A stretch of DNA of 33,877 bases. It comes from Solirubrobacterales bacterium. GTDB taxonomy: Bacteria > Actinomycetota > Thermoleophilia > Solirubrobacterales > Solirubrobacteraceae. Shown here piece by piece: positions 14,771-24,447 of this stretch. The notes under the pieces are model-generated. The model did not search any database, was not told where the DNA came from, and saw nothing but the letters and a program-made list of their open reading frames with translations. The DNA is taken from the NCBI GenBank assembly GCA_003137075.1, contig PLES01000054.1:12734-46610 (forward strand), read 5' to 3'. Both the position numbers and the translations under genes were made by a program. Numbering within the stretch: the first letter of the stretch is position 1; every line of letters starts with the position of its first letter.

Positions 14771-15019
14771 ATGTCAACCATGAAGATGCGGCAGAGCCTT
14801 GCTCAGATCGAGCAAGAATTCCTCGTTCAGCGTGAGATCGAGGAACAGCGCCGCGTACACCTCCAGCGGACCGCAGCGGTTCGCTCCCGGCAGCGCTGGC
14901 ATGCGCGCGAACGCAAGCGCAGCTCAATGCGCTTCTACGTACTCGCCTTGACGCTCGTGTTGACGGTTGTACTGGTGACCGTCGCGATGTTCGCGACGCT
15001 CTACCTGCTGCTCGCGTAG
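14771..15019 (+). CDS. Small tail-anchored coiled-coil membrane protein
   Basis: An 82-residue protein that I do not recognise. Residues 1-50 are highly charged and helical (MRQSLAQIEQEFLVQREIEEQRRVHLQRTAAVRSRQRWHARERKR), probably a coiled coil. Residues 55-82 form one strongly hydrophobic segment at the very C-terminus (FYVLALTLVLTVVLVTVAMFATLYLLLA), giving a tail-anchored topology with the basic part in the cytosol. The track starts at GTG 14717; ATG 14771 is preferred because TACTTT ends 9 nt upstream, the leaderless pattern seen elsewhere here. Confidence 0.7.
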   Translation: MSTMKMRQSLAQIEQEFLVQREIEEQRRVHLQRTAAVRSRQRWHARERKRSSMRFYVLALTLVLTVVLVTVAMFATLYLLLA

Positions 15020-15144
15020 AAGACGCGCTGCAGGACCTACTTACTGCGGGGCGGCGGGACTGGACTTCGCTTGCCGCGGTTACTCCTACCTGCCGCGCTT
15101 GCGTCTACTCGCCCGCGGTCACTGCTGGGAGCCGTCGGTAGGCA

Positions 15145-15163
15145 CAAGCGGGCATGCCGCTTG
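15145..15163. terminator. Short hairpin between convergent small ORF and csrA
   Basis: CAAGCGG-GCATG-CCGCTTG forms a 7-bp stem in the 160-bp convergent gap. No T-run. The rest of 15020-15180 shows no ORF or strong motif. Confidence 0.45.
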
Positions 15164-15180
15164 GCCACGACCTGCGACGG

Positions 15181-15420
15181 CTACGGACCTACGGACTCGC
15201 CAAGGCCCTGAAGGGCGGCGTCCACCTCTGCGGTGACATCATTGGCGGCGGCAAGAGACTCGTCCTGGATCTCCAGGTAGACCTCTTTGCGAAACACCGG
15301 CACATCGCGCGGCGCTTGGATACCAATCCGGACCTTCTCGCCGACGATCGCCAACACCGAAACCTCGATGTTGTCGCCGATCATGATGCTCTGATTTGAC
15401 TTCCGTGTTAATACCAGCAT
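15181..15420 (-). CDS. csrA: CsrA/RsmA carbon storage regulator
   Basis: A 79-residue post-transcriptional RNA-binding regulator. The five-strand CsrA fold is complete: [51 protein letters not shown], including L4, R6 and the RNA-contacting R44. About 20 extra residues form an acidic tail. CsrA normally binds GGA motifs at ribosome binding sites and in Gram-positives is held by FliW near flagellar genes; no fliW, flagellin or other flagellar gene is in this window. The track start (15531) is an upstream extension; ATG 15420 has GGAGG about 11 nt upstream. Confidence 0.95.
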   Translation of the reverse strand: MLVLTRKSNQSIMIGDNIEVSVLAIVGEKVRIGIQAPRDVPVFRKEVYLEIQDESLAAANDVTAEVDAALQGLGESVGP

Positions 15421-15489
15421 CCCGAAAAACGCCTCCCTGCTCGAGAATGGGTGAAGGTTGAGTATGCCTACCCGGCCCCGAGCATGCCG

Positions 15490-15540
15490 GCCAGCCCTCC
15501 GGCAGCATATCGCCCACGGCTGACCGTACACAAGTAGTTT
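15490..15540 (-). promoter_or_regulatory. Candidate csrA promoter
   Basis: On the minus strand TTGTGT, an 18-nt spacer and TATGCT read into csrA, leaving a leader of roughly 80 nt that contains a small GCCGG/CCGGC hairpin. Assigned by eye. Confidence 0.35.
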
Positions 15541-15569
15541 GGACTCTCCGTTGTATGCTCGGGCGTTCT

Positions 15570-16118
15570 ATGCCAAGAAGATCGTTGCGACCGGAGCTGA
15601 ACAGAATCCGCGCCTGGGTGCGTCAAGGACGCACCGACGCCTGGATCGCACACCAGCTCGAGGTCACAGTCCAACAGATCCAAGCCTTCAAGCGTGAGAA
15701 TGCGCTGGAGCCAGATGCCGATCCCGACACCGCCGTCGCCTCCGTCGATTTTGACGATGAGATCGACCTGCGGGCCGAGGACGACGCTCTGATCGCCGCT
15801 GAACTTGACGCTGAGGCGGAAGCCGCAGCAGCCGATGGTGATGGCGACGATGAAGACAGTGATAAGCCGAGACGCCGGCGTGGCCGGCGCGGTGGTCGTA
15901 CAGCCGGGCGCGGTAAGCGCAACGGCAGCGGCCCGCTCGAGGCCACTTTCGATCACGGCGAAGAGGGAATCGGGCTTTGGCTCGACCCTGCCGTGCAGGA
16001 CGATCCTGTCTACGCCGAATACTGGGCCGGACACCGACCCGTAGAAGTGTTGATTGAAGAGGATCGCATCGTCATCCGGCGTGCCGGTGGCGAGGAGTCC
16101 GAAGACTCCGAAGACTGA
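15570..16118 (+). CDS. Hypothetical protein with N-terminal HTH-like and basic RGR-rich segments
   Basis: About 182 residues, not assignable to a named family. Residues 1-45 look like a small helix-turn-helix (LRPELNRIRAWVRQGRTDAWIAHQLEVTVQQIQAFKREN). A long acidic low-complexity stretch follows (DFDDEIDLRAEDDALIAAELDAEAEAAAADGDGDDEDSD), then a basic RRRRGRRGGRTAGRGKR patch that could bind nucleic acid, and an ordered end (GLWLDPAVQDDPVYAEYWAGHRPVEVLIEEDRIVIRRA). ATG 15570 has no Shine-Dalgarno; TATGCT ends 10 nt before it. A strong terminator follows the stop. Divergent from csrA; a nucleoid or RNA-binding role is speculation. Confidence 0.75.
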   Translation: MPRRSLRPELNRIRAWVRQGRTDAWIAHQLEVTVQQIQAFKRENALEPDADPDTAVASVDFDDEIDLRAEDDALIAAELDAEAEAAAADGDGDDEDSDKPRRRRGRRGGRTAGRGKRNGSGPLEATFDHGEEGIGLWLDPAVQDDPVYAEYWAGHRPVEVLIEEDRIVIRRAGGEESEDSED

Positions 16119-16125
16119 CGCGTGC

Positions 16126-16163
16126 CGGGGTGGGTTGGGCGCTCACGCGCCCAACCCACCCCG
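16126..16163 (+). terminator. Perfect 17-bp stem-loop terminator
   Basis: CGGGGTGGGTTGGGCGC-TCAC-GCGCCCAACCCACCCCG is a flawless hairpin 8 nt after the stop of the HTH-like gene. It probably stops transcription of that gene. Confidence 0.85.
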
Positions 16164-16232
16164 TTCGCTAAATACTGACGGCTCACCGCCGATCCCCCGC
16201 GCCTGACGTTCGCGTGCCCGGCGCTCGCCTGG

Positions 16233-16274
16233 TGCTTGCGCGGTGGCCTGGTGTGCTTGCGCGGTGGCCTGGTG
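16233..16274. repeat. Two adjacent 21-bp direct repeats
   Basis: TGCTTGCGCGGTGGCCTGGTG occurs twice with no spacer, in the gap between the terminator at 16126 and the minus-strand gene at 16342. The rest of 16164-16341 is GC-rich with no credible ORF. Confidence 0.85.
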
Positions 16275-16341
16275 CGTGCCTGCCACGCGCTCACTGGGCG
16301 CGCGCAGCGGCCTCGGGCGCGAACGCCGCGGCCTCGAGGCG

Positions 16342-16707
16342 CTAACCGGCCTCCTCGTCCTCTCCGCGCCGCTGTCCGCCTCCGTAGTCGACTGCGCGGT
16401 GCGCATACCTGGAGAAGGCCGCTCCTGCGACCACGGACATGTCCCACGCCTCGGGCGAGCCCGGCGCCGTGCGGTACGCGAGCTCATAGCACCAGTCGGT
16501 GCCGTGATCGAGGTAGTAGGCGGTCAGCTCATCGACCGAGAACTTGCCGCCGAGGCGACGGCGCAGCTCGGGCAGGATCTCAGCCACAACCCGCTCATAG
16601 GCCTGGCGCTCAGCGGGCTCGGCCGCATGAATGCGGCGTTCACCGTCCTCCCAGAGGCCGGCGAGGTGTTCGAAGCTAAGCGTTCTCTGACTTGGGTGGT
16701 CGGGCAC
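16342..16707 (-). CDS. Conserved hypothetical protein next to ftsB
   Basis: A 121-residue soluble protein without an assigned function. Features are HLAGLWEDGERRIHAAEPAERQAYERVVAEILPELRRRLGGKFSVDELTAYYLDHGTDWCYELA and PEAWDMSVVAGAAFSRYAHRAVDYGGG; the alternation of helices and conserved-looking Trp/Gly suggests a compact helical domain. It sits immediately downstream of ftsB on the same strand, the place where many actinobacteria carry DUF501, but the sequence does not look like DUF501. GTG 16707 is the start; no Shine-Dalgarno. Confidence 0.75.
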   Translation of the reverse strand: MPDHPSQRTLSFEHLAGLWEDGERRIHAAEPAERQAYERVVAEILPELRRRLGGKFSVDELTAYYLDHGTDWCYELAYRTAPGSPEAWDMSVVAGAAFSRYAHRAVDYGGGQRRGEDEEAG

Positions 16708-16865
16708 AGAGAGTGGTGGTTGCTGTATGGCGGACGCAGGATCGCTGACGCGGGAGCCTGGTGCAGCATCGCCGCGCGGCGAGCTGACGCGGACCGGTCG
16801 TCATTCGGGGCCGTGCGACGCCGCCAGGGAGCCGCCAGACCGCCGAGTATTTACGTTACAGCCCG

Positions 16866-17252
16866 CTAGTGGCCGGAGGACGGCCGGATCACGACGTACG
16901 TGCGCTCGCCGGCCATCACCATGCCCAGGTGGCGCGCGTCGCGCACGATCGTCGCAGGCTGGTTGAGGCCCTGCTCGCGATCACGCAGCTGGCGGTTCTG
17001 CTGCTTGAGGGCCTGGAGCGTCGCGCCCTCGGCGGAGGCCTGCTGCTGGGCCGAGTACATCGAGAGGCCCGCCTTGACGCCGATCCAGCCGACCAGGCAG
17101 AAGACGAGCACCATCACGCTGCGGAACTTGCGATCCCAGCCGACCTTCGACTTCGGCAGCCGCTGCGAAACCTCGCGCGGCCGGGGCGCGGCCCGCTGCT
17201 GACGCGCCGTTTGGGCCTTACGTGCTGCTGAACTCTGACCGGTGGACGCCAT
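16866..17252 (-). CDS. ftsB: FtsB/DivIC septum formation initiator protein
   Basis: A 128-residue bitopic division protein. A basic cytosolic tail of about 40 residues precedes one membrane helix (SVMVLVFCLVGWIGVKAGLSMY), then a coiled coil (QQQASAEGATLQALKQQNRQLRDREQGLN) and the DivIC-type end IVRDARHLGMVMAGERTYVVI. It acts in the divisome core with FtsL and FtsQ homologues. Position after eno is the standard actinobacterial arrangement. The 256-bp gap upstream carries two large hairpins, so ftsB is probably not simply co-transcribed with eno. Confidence 0.92.
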   Translation of the reverse strand: MASTGQSSAARKAQTARQQRAAPRPREVSQRLPKSKVGWDRKFRSVMVLVFCLVGWIGVKAGLSMYSAQQQASAEGATLQALKQQNRQLRDREQGLNQPATIVRDARHLGMVMAGERTYVVIRPSSGH

Positions 17253-17362
17253 GCCTTCCGCACTTTGTTCGACAGCGCCAGAGTCCTTCCTGCCGCAATC
17301 AGAGTTGCAAGCAAACGCTCAGGGTGAGGCGCGGCCTTCGAGCGCCGCTCTGAAACGCCCGA

Positions 17363-17421
17363 CCGCGCACTCTGGGGGAGAAACTCGCTGTACGACCGAG
17401 TTAGTCCCCCAGAGTGCGCGG
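17363..17421. repeat. Long hairpin in eno-ftsB spacer
   Basis: A 17-bp perfect outer stem (CCGCGCACTCTGGGGGA with TCCCCCAGAGTGCGCGG) encloses an inner 6-bp stem AACTCG/CGAGTT, giving a 59-nt folded element. It lies downstream of the eno terminator and about 110 bp before ftsB. Confidence 0.85.
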
Positions 17422-17454
17422 CGAGCGGCTCTTCAAAGCCGTCGTAAGGATCGC

Positions 17455-17495
17455 CGGGGGGAGTTCCTCGACCCACGGTCGAGGAACTCCCCCCG
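17455..17495 (-). terminator. Perfect 19-bp stem terminator of eno
   Basis: CGGGGGGAGTTCCTCGACC-CAC-GGTCGAGGAACTCCCCCCG lies 14 bp after the enolase stop. There is no T-run, but the stem is perfect and the position typical. Confidence 0.85.
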
Positions 17496-17508
17496 CGGCA
17501 CCCTCAGT

Positions 17509-18913
<1,405 letters not shown>

Positions 18914-18918
<5 letters not shown>

Positions 18919-19711
18919 ACTTCGCTTCGCCCAGCCGGGCCTGCGCGTAGAACGTCAGTTGCTGGTCTGGCGAAAGATCGTTCCAGTTTCTGCCGTGAGA
19001 TGCAGCCAGATCAACTCCAGCCTGCACGCGGCCACGGAAACGATCGGAGGCGGCGCGCAACGCAAGCTCCGGATCGACATGCAGTTTGCGGGCCACGTTG
19101 ACAGCCGCGAACAGCACGTCACCGAGTTCGTGAAAGCGCTGATCGTCGCTCTCAGCGGCGATCAGCTCATCCAACTCGTCACGGACCGACTGCAGCGGCG
19201 CCTCAACGTCGTCGAAGTCAAAACCGCTAGAGGCGGCACGTCGTTGAACCTTGCGGGCATACAAGGGCCCTGGCAGGTTCTCAGGCACCTCACCGAAGAC
19301 GCCCGGCTCACGCCCGGCCTCGGTCTGTTTGATCGCATCCCAGTTCTTCAGCACCTCGGCGGCGTCAGCCACCTCGATCTCTCCGAAGATGTGCGGATGT
19401 CGGCGGATCAGCTTCTCGGTCGCGTGGCTCGCGACCTGGGCCAGGTCACCGGCACCGCGCTCTTCGAGCAGCAGCGCCAGGAAGTGGACCTGGAAGAGCA
19501 CGTCACCGAGCTCGTCCAAGAGTTTCGTGTCGTCACGGCGCCAAGCTGCATCGGCCAGCTCGTAGGCCTCCTCGAGCGTGTGCGGCACGATCGTGCGCTC
19601 ATCCTGCTCGCGATCCCACGGACACTCGCGCCGCAGGCGGCGGGTGATCGCGTCCAGACGTTCCAGCGCGGCAGGGATCTCCGGATCGCCGGAGCGATCT
19701 GGAGATCCCAT
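18914..19711 (-). CDS. mazG: Nucleoside triphosphate pyrophosphohydrolase MazG
   Basis: A 265-residue all-alpha NTP pyrophosphohydrolase, close to the E. coli length. Two MazG modules are visible: the first with CPWDREQDERTIVPHTLEEAYELADA and DELGDVLFQVHFLA (Glu/Asp metal ligands in EExxE and ExxD at residues 47-70), the second with RDELDELIAA and HELGDVLFAAVNVAR. It cleans damaged or excess (d)NTPs. Its ATG is 4 bp after the stop of the PpiC lipoprotein gene, so translation is coupled. Its last codons belong to a 36-bp tandem repeat. Confidence 0.96.
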
Positions 19712-19715
19712 TACG

Positions 19716-20945
19716 CTAGGAGGTGGTGGTCGTAGTACCGGTGGTCGTCGGCGACGCGGCCGTCGTCGTCGACTCGGTCGCGGCGGTGGTCGTCGTAGGC
19801 GCGGCGGTGGTGGTCGTCGCCGGAGTGGTCTCCTCCGTCGTCGGCGTTGCCGTCGTCGTCGTCTTCGGCGCGACGTAGCCCTTGCAGTCGGTGATCGAGT
19901 ACGTGGAGCGGCAGAGCGTCTGCGAGCCCCAGTTCTTCTTCGACGCTGCGTTGACCTTGGCCTCGGCGGCGGTCTGCGCCGACTCGGTCAGGACTTCCTT
20001 GATCTCAGCCGAAGACTGCGCGAGCGTCTTCTGTGTGGCCGGGACGATCTTCGTCACCTCGATCACGTAGGAGCCGAGCAGACCCTTGACCGGACCGACG
20101 ATCTTGCCGACCGGGTTGGCGAAGATCACGGTGTTGACCGCGTTCTCCTCCTCACCGCTGGAAACACCTGTCAGCAGACCACCGTTCTTGCCGGCGGCAG
20201 CCGTAGCCGAGTACTTCGCGGCCACCGTGGTCCAGCTCGAGCCGGACTTCAGCGCGTTGTAGGCGGCCGTCGCCTGCGCCAGGGTGCTGGTGCGGACGAG
20301 GTGCACGTCACGCGTTTCCTTGGTGCCGAAGGTCGCCATGTGCGACGCGTAGTACTTGGCGATAGCCGCAGTGGTCGGCTTGACTTCAGCGCGGTCCAGC
20401 AGCTTCGTGTAGATCTGGCTGACACGAATCTGGAAGAGGATGTCCGCCTTCGTCTCGCCGCTTGACTTCAGATAGGCGTTGAACTGGGCGGTAGTCGGGA
20501 ACTCCGTCTTCATCGCCTTCTTGAAGTCCTTCTGGAGGTCGGCAGCCGTGTACCTGATGCCGTCCTTATAGGCATCGGCCTGGTACCAGTAGGCCTCGAT
20601 CAGGAACGCCATGACCTCGTTGTTGTATTCCTTGAAGACGTTGGCGCAGTCAGTCTTCAGCGTCGCGTCAGAGGTCGTCGCGAGCGTCGGGATATCACGG
20701 CGGATCTGGGCGATGCAGCTCGTGAAGTCGGGCGGGGATTGGGGCACGATGACCGGTTCACCGGTCTCCTGTGCCGCTTCTTCCTTCGCGGCGATGAACA
20801 TCCAGTGGTTGTAAGCCTTGAGGCTGATGGAGTTGCCGGCCACAGAGGCGACCGAGTCACTCGGGATGGAGCTGCCACAACCAGCGACAACTACCGCAAC
20901 AACAAAAAAGGCGCCTAGCGCCGAGAGTTTCTTAGAGATCCGCAT
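19716..20945 (-). CDS. PpiC/SurA-type foldase lipoprotein with Thr-rich tail
   Basis: A 409-residue exported lipoprotein. The signal peptide ends in the lipobox VAGC at residues 20-23. A SurA-like helical region (residues 35-195) is followed by a parvulin-like domain at about 200-310 (TRDVHLVRTSTLAQATAAYNALKSGSSWTTVAAKYS ... GKIVGPVKGLLGSYVIEVTKI). The last 55 residues are a Thr/Ala/Pro-rich low-complexity tail, probably a cell-wall spacer. It is likely a peptidyl-prolyl isomerase or chaperone outside the membrane. A TACCAT hexamer ends 9 nt before ATG 20945 with no Shine-Dalgarno. First gene of a coupled unit with mazG. Confidence 0.88.
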   Translation of the reverse strand: MRISKKLSALGAFFVVAVVVAGCGSSIPSDSVASVAGNSISLKAYNHWMFIAAKEEAAQETGEPVIVPQSPPDFTSCIAQIRRDIPTLATTSDATLKTDCANVFKEYNNEVMAFLIEAYWYQADAYKDGIRYTAADLQKDFKKAMKTEFPTTAQFNAYLKSSGETKADILFQIRVSQIYTKLLDRAEVKPTTAAIAKYYASHMATFGTKETRDVHLVRTSTLAQATAAYNALKSGSSWTTVAAKYSATAAAGKNGGLLTGVSSGEEENAVNTVIFANPVGKIVGPVKGLLGSYVIEVTKIVPATQKTLAQSSAEIKEVLTESAQTAAEAKVNAASKKNWGSQTLCRSTYSITDCKGYVAPKTTTTATPTTEETTPATTTTAAPTTTTAATESTTTAASPTTTGTTTTTS

Positions 20946-20954
20946 CGGGAGGCG

Positions 20955-20960
20955 ATGGTA
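20955..20960 (-). promoter_or_regulatory. Putative -10 box of foldase-mazG unit
   Basis: TACCAT on the minus strand, 9 nt before the lipoprotein ATG; the same hexamer precedes rplY and prs. Confidence 0.4.
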
Positions 20961-21014
20961 GCGAGCGCCGCCCGTCGAGGTCTGCCCGTGGCGGCATCCT
21001 TACGAAGTTCTTGC

Positions 21015-24000
21015 TTAGGCAGTGGCCGGCTCAGCCTCGTCAGCGACCTGCAGGACCGACAGCAGCGCGTCGGCGGCCTGCACCACAGCGGTGAACTGCT
21101 GCCCCGCGTCGGTCGCGACGCGCATCGAGAACTGGGAGCGCCCGGACTCGTACAGGGCGCCGGGCAGCTCGGCTCGCAGCGCCTTGGCCTGGCGTGAGTT
21201 GAGCTCGATCGGGGTGACGGCCAGGCGCCCGCCGCGCAGCGAGACGTCGGTCGCGCCGGCCTGCCCAAGCTTGATCCGCGCGGTCTGCAGCAGCAGCAGG
21301 TTCTCCAAGGGCTCGGGCAGCTCGCCGAATCGGTCGATCAGCTCGTCGCGCAGCACGGCAATATCAGCGACCTCGCGGGCACCCGCGATGCGGCGGTGCA
21401 CGTCGACCTTGGCCTGCTCATACGGGATGTATGCGGCCGGCACGTAGGCGTCGACGTTGATGTCGAGGCGTACCGGTTCCCAGTCGTCCTCGCCGTCGGC
21501 GCCCTGCGCCGCGGCTGAGGCCTCCTGGACCGCCTCGTCGAGCATCTGCATGTACAGCTCGAAGCCGAGCGCGGCGACATGCCCGGACTGCTCGTCGCCG
21601 AGCAGGTTGCCGGCGCCTCGCAGTTCCAGATCGCGCATCGCGACCTTGAATCCGGATCCGAGCTCGGTGTAGTCGCTCAAAGCCGCCAGCCGCTGCCCGG
21701 CCTCGTTCGTCAAGGCGGCAGAGGACGGGTAGAGCAGGTAGGCGTAAGCACGCTCACGGCTGCGCCCAACGCGCCCACGGATCTGGTAGAGCTGCGAGAG
21801 CCCGAACATGTCGGCGCGCTCGACGATCAGCGTGTTGGCCTGCGGGATGTCGATCCCCGACTCGATGATCGAGGTCGAGACCAGCACGTCCGAGTCGCCG
21901 CGCAGGAAACTCAGCATGCGCTGCTCGAGCTCGGTGTCGTCCATCTGGCCGTGAGCGACCTCGAACTTCATGCCCGGGCAGAGCGCCCGCAGCCGCTCGG
22001 CGGTCTCGTCGATCGAATGGACGCGGTTGTGCATGAAGAACGCCTGGCCGCCGCGTGCCTTCTCCCGTAACAGCGCCGCTTTGACGAGCTCCTCGTCGTA
22101 CTCACCGACGTAGGTCTTGACCGGCCGCCGGCCCTCGGGCGCGGTCTCGATCACGGTGATGTCGCGGATCCCGGCGAGCGACATCTGCAGCGTGCGCGGA
22201 ATCGGCGTGGCGGTCATCGCGATCACGTCAACCTTGAGCTTCATCTGCTTGAGCAGCTCCTTCTGCTTGACGCCGAAGCGCTGCTCCTCATCGAGCACCA
22301 GCAGGCCCAGGTCCTTGGCGCGCACGTCGCGCGAGAGCAGCCGGTGGGTGCCGATCAGGATGTCGACCTCGCCCTTGCCGAAGGCCGTGACGGTCGCCTT
22401 CTGCTCGGCCGCGGGGCGGAAACGCGAGACGTGCTCAATCCGCACCGGATAGTCCTTGAGGCGCTCCGTGAAGGTGCCGAAATGCTGCTGGGCCAGAATC
22501 GTCGTCGGCACCAGCACCATCACCTGCTTGTCGTCCTGCACCGCCTTGAAGGCCGCGCGCAGCGCCACCTCGGTCTTGCCGTAACCGACGTCACCACAGA
22601 TCAGCCGGTCCATCGGGCGCGGTGCCTCCATGTCGGCCTTGACGAACTCGATCGCGTCGCGCTGGTCGGGCGTCTCGGTGTAGCCGAAGTTGTCCTCGAA
22701 CTCACGCTGCCAGTCGGTGTCGGGTGAGAACGAGAAGCCCTCGCGGCGCTTGCGCTCGGCGTAGAGGTTGAGCAGCTCGCCCGCCATGTCCTGGGCGGCC
22801 TTGCGTGCCCGCGCCTTGAGGGTGTCCCAGCGGGTGCCGCCGAGCTTCGAGAGGGCGGGACCGTGCTCGCCGCCGCCACCGACGTAGCGGCTGATCTTGG
22901 CCAGCTGCTCGACCGGCATGAAGACGCGGTCAGAGCCGGCGTACTCGAGGTTCAGGTAGTCGCGCGTGACGCCGGCGACGGTCTTGGTGTCGAAGCCCGC
23001 GAAGCGCGCGACGCCGTGGTCCTCGTGCACAACGAAGTCGCCGGTGCGCAGCTCCGCAAACGAGCGCAGAACCCCACGACGGCCGACCCGCGCCGGGCCC
23101 TCAGCGGGTTTGCGCCGATGAAACAGCCGCTGCTCGGGGATCACCGCGAGCTTGAACTGCGGCGCGATGAAGCCTTCCCGCAGGCGCGCATGGGCGAACG
23201 TCAGGCCGCCCCCAGCGTCGCTCGGTGATGCTGGTCTAGGCGGACCAGCATCACCGCCGGTACCGGTGTGGCCGTCCAACCAGCTGACCTTGAGACGTCC
23301 GAGGTTGTACGCAGCGCGCTCCCCCTCGCCGCGTACGGCGAAGGTCACGACCGTGCGGTAGCCCGAGCGTTGCAGCTTCTCTAGCTCGGGTTCGGCCTCG
23401 CGAATGCTGCGGGCGGCGACCTCGGCCGCCTGGGCGCGGAACTGGAAGGGCTGGTCCTGGTCGATCGACGAGAGGCGGATGTGGGAGCGCTCTTCGAGCG
23501 TCGCGCGGATCGCGTCGGGGGCGACGTAAAGGTGGTGTGCCTCGGTGTCGTGGAAGGCGACGGTGACGTCCTGCCAGTGGTCGGCGAGCGCCGGCGGCAC
23601 CTCCTCCTCGGCGGCGATCAGCACCTGCGCGTCGGCGGCGATCAGCTCCAGGAACGGCTTGAAGTCCTCGACCGGCAGCAGCTCGGTGATGTCGGGGCGG
23701 TCGTCCTGCTTCTCGGTGGCGGCGATCTCGGCGAGCTCGCGGTATTCGAGTGCGAGCTCAGCGGCGGGCGCGACCTCGACCTCGTCGATGTCGCCGAGCG
23801 AGCGCTGGGTGAAGGTCGAGAACCAGCGCAGCGATTCGATCTCGTCGCCGAAGAGGTCGACGCGGATGGCGCGCTCCTCGGTGGAGGGAAAGACGTCCAG
23901 GAGGCCACCGCGGATCGCGAACTGGCCACGGTCCTCGACCTGATCGACACGCTCGTAGCCGGCCGCGACGAGGTCTGCGGCGGTCTCGTCGAGGTCCAGC

Positions 24001-24443
24001 AGGTCGCCCTTGGTGAGCGTGAAGCCGTGGGGCCGCAGCGACGGGTCGGGGACCTTCTCAGAGAGCGCGACGGCGCTGACCACAACCACCGGGGCGCCCG
24101 ACTTGGTCTGCTCGGCGTCGTTGTCAAGCAACGCGTCGAGTGCGGCGATGCGCTGGCCGATCAGGTGCGGCGGGGGGGCAAGATGGGACTCGTAGGTGAC
24201 GCCACGGCTCGGGTAGTAGCGGACCTTGCGCGGGGCCAGCCAGGCGCGCAGGCTGCCGGCCAGGTCACGGGCCTGGCGGTCATCGCCGGCGACGACTATC
24301 GCGGGCTGGTCAGGATCGCGGTTGAGCAGCGCCGCGATCAGGTACGGGCGCAGCGACATCGAGACGAACGCGCGACCGCCCTGCGTGTGGAGCTTGCCGG
24401 TCTGCGGGTCCGCGTCGGCGTTCAGAAGGAGGCTGGAGAGCAC
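21015..24443 (-). CDS. mfd: Transcription-repair coupling factor Mfd
   Basis: A 1142-residue translocase that removes stalled RNA polymerase and recruits UvrA. In order: UvrB-like N-terminal module (VVVAGDDRQARDLAGSLRAWL; RYYPSRG; GQFAIRGGLLDVFP), a variable linker near residue 400, the RNAP-interacting domain at about 460-520 (TGDFVVHEDHGVARFAGF), Walker A GDVGYGKTEVA near 617, DEEQ near 717, motif III TATPIPRT, motif VI QIRGRVGRS, and the C-terminal TRCF domain. It starts at GTG 24443, directly after pth with only a few bases between, so coupled translation is likely. The linker carries an odd palindrome at 23224-23255. Confidence 0.98.
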   Translation of the reverse strand: MLSSLLLNADADPQTGKLHTQGGRAFVSMSLRPYLIAALLNRDPDQPAIVVAGDDRQARDLAGSLRAWLAPRKVRYYPSRGVTYESHLAPPPHLIGQRIAALDALLDNDAEQTKSGAPVVVVSAVALSEKVPDPSLRPHGFTLTKGDLLDLDETAADLVAAGYERVDQVEDRGQFAIRGGLLDVFPSTEERAIRVDLFGDEIESLRWFSTFTQRSLGDIDEVEVAPAAELALEYRELAEIAATEKQDDRPDITELLPVEDFKPFLELIAADAQVLIAAEEEVPPALADHWQDVTVAFHDTEAHHLYVAPDAIRATLEERSHIRLSSIDQDQPFQFRAQAAEVAARSIREAEPELEKLQRSGYRTVVTFAVRGEGERAAYNLGRLKVSWLDGHTGTGGDAGPPRPASPSDAGGGLTFAHARLREGFIAPQFKLAVIPEQRLFHRRKPAEGPARVGRRGVLRSFAELRTGDFVVHEDHGVARFAGFDTKTVAGVTRDYLNLEYAGSDRVFMPVEQLAKISRYVGGGGEHGPALSKLGGTRWDTLKARARKAAQDMAGELLNLYAERKRREGFSFSPDTDWQREFEDNFGYTETPDQRDAIEFVKADMEAPRPMDRLICGDVGYGKTEVALRAAFKAVQDDKQVMVLVPTTILAQQHFGTFTERLKDYPVRIEHVSRFRPAAEQKATVTAFGKGEVDILIGTHRLLSRDVRAKDLGLLVLDEEQRFGVKQKELLKQMKLKVDVIAMTATPIPRTLQMSLAGIRDITVIETAPEGRRPVKTYVGEYDEELVKAALLREKARGGQAFFMHNRVHSIDETAERLRALCPGMKFEVAHGQMDDTELEQRMLSFLRGDSDVLVSTSIIESGIDIPQANTLIVERADMFGLSQLYQIRGRVGRSRERAYAYLLYPSSAALTNEAGQRLAALSDYTELGSGFKVAMRDLELRGAGNLLGDEQSGHVAALGFELYMQMLDEAVQEASAAAQGADGEDDWEPVRLDINVDAYVPAAYIPYEQAKVDVHRRIAGAREVADIAVLRDELIDRFGELPEPLENLLLLQTARIKLGQAGATDVSLRGGRLAVTPIELNSRQAKALRAELPGALYESGRSQFSMRVATDAGQQFTAVVQAADALLSVLQVADEAEPATA
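23224..23255. repeat. Palindromic insert within mfd
   Basis: GGTGATGCTGGTC-TAGGCG-GACCAGCATCACC is a perfect 13-bp inverted repeat inside the coding region, encoding part of the Gly/Pro/Ser-rich linker (GPPRPASPSDAGGG). It is the only such palindrome I noticed in the gene. Confidence 0.8.
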
Positions 24444-24447
24444 CCTT

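Noticed and set aside
16236-16869. Overlapping plus-strand ORFs across the 21-bp repeat and the gene at 16342
   Set aside because: They are low-complexity Arg/Ala frames opposite a better minus-strand gene.
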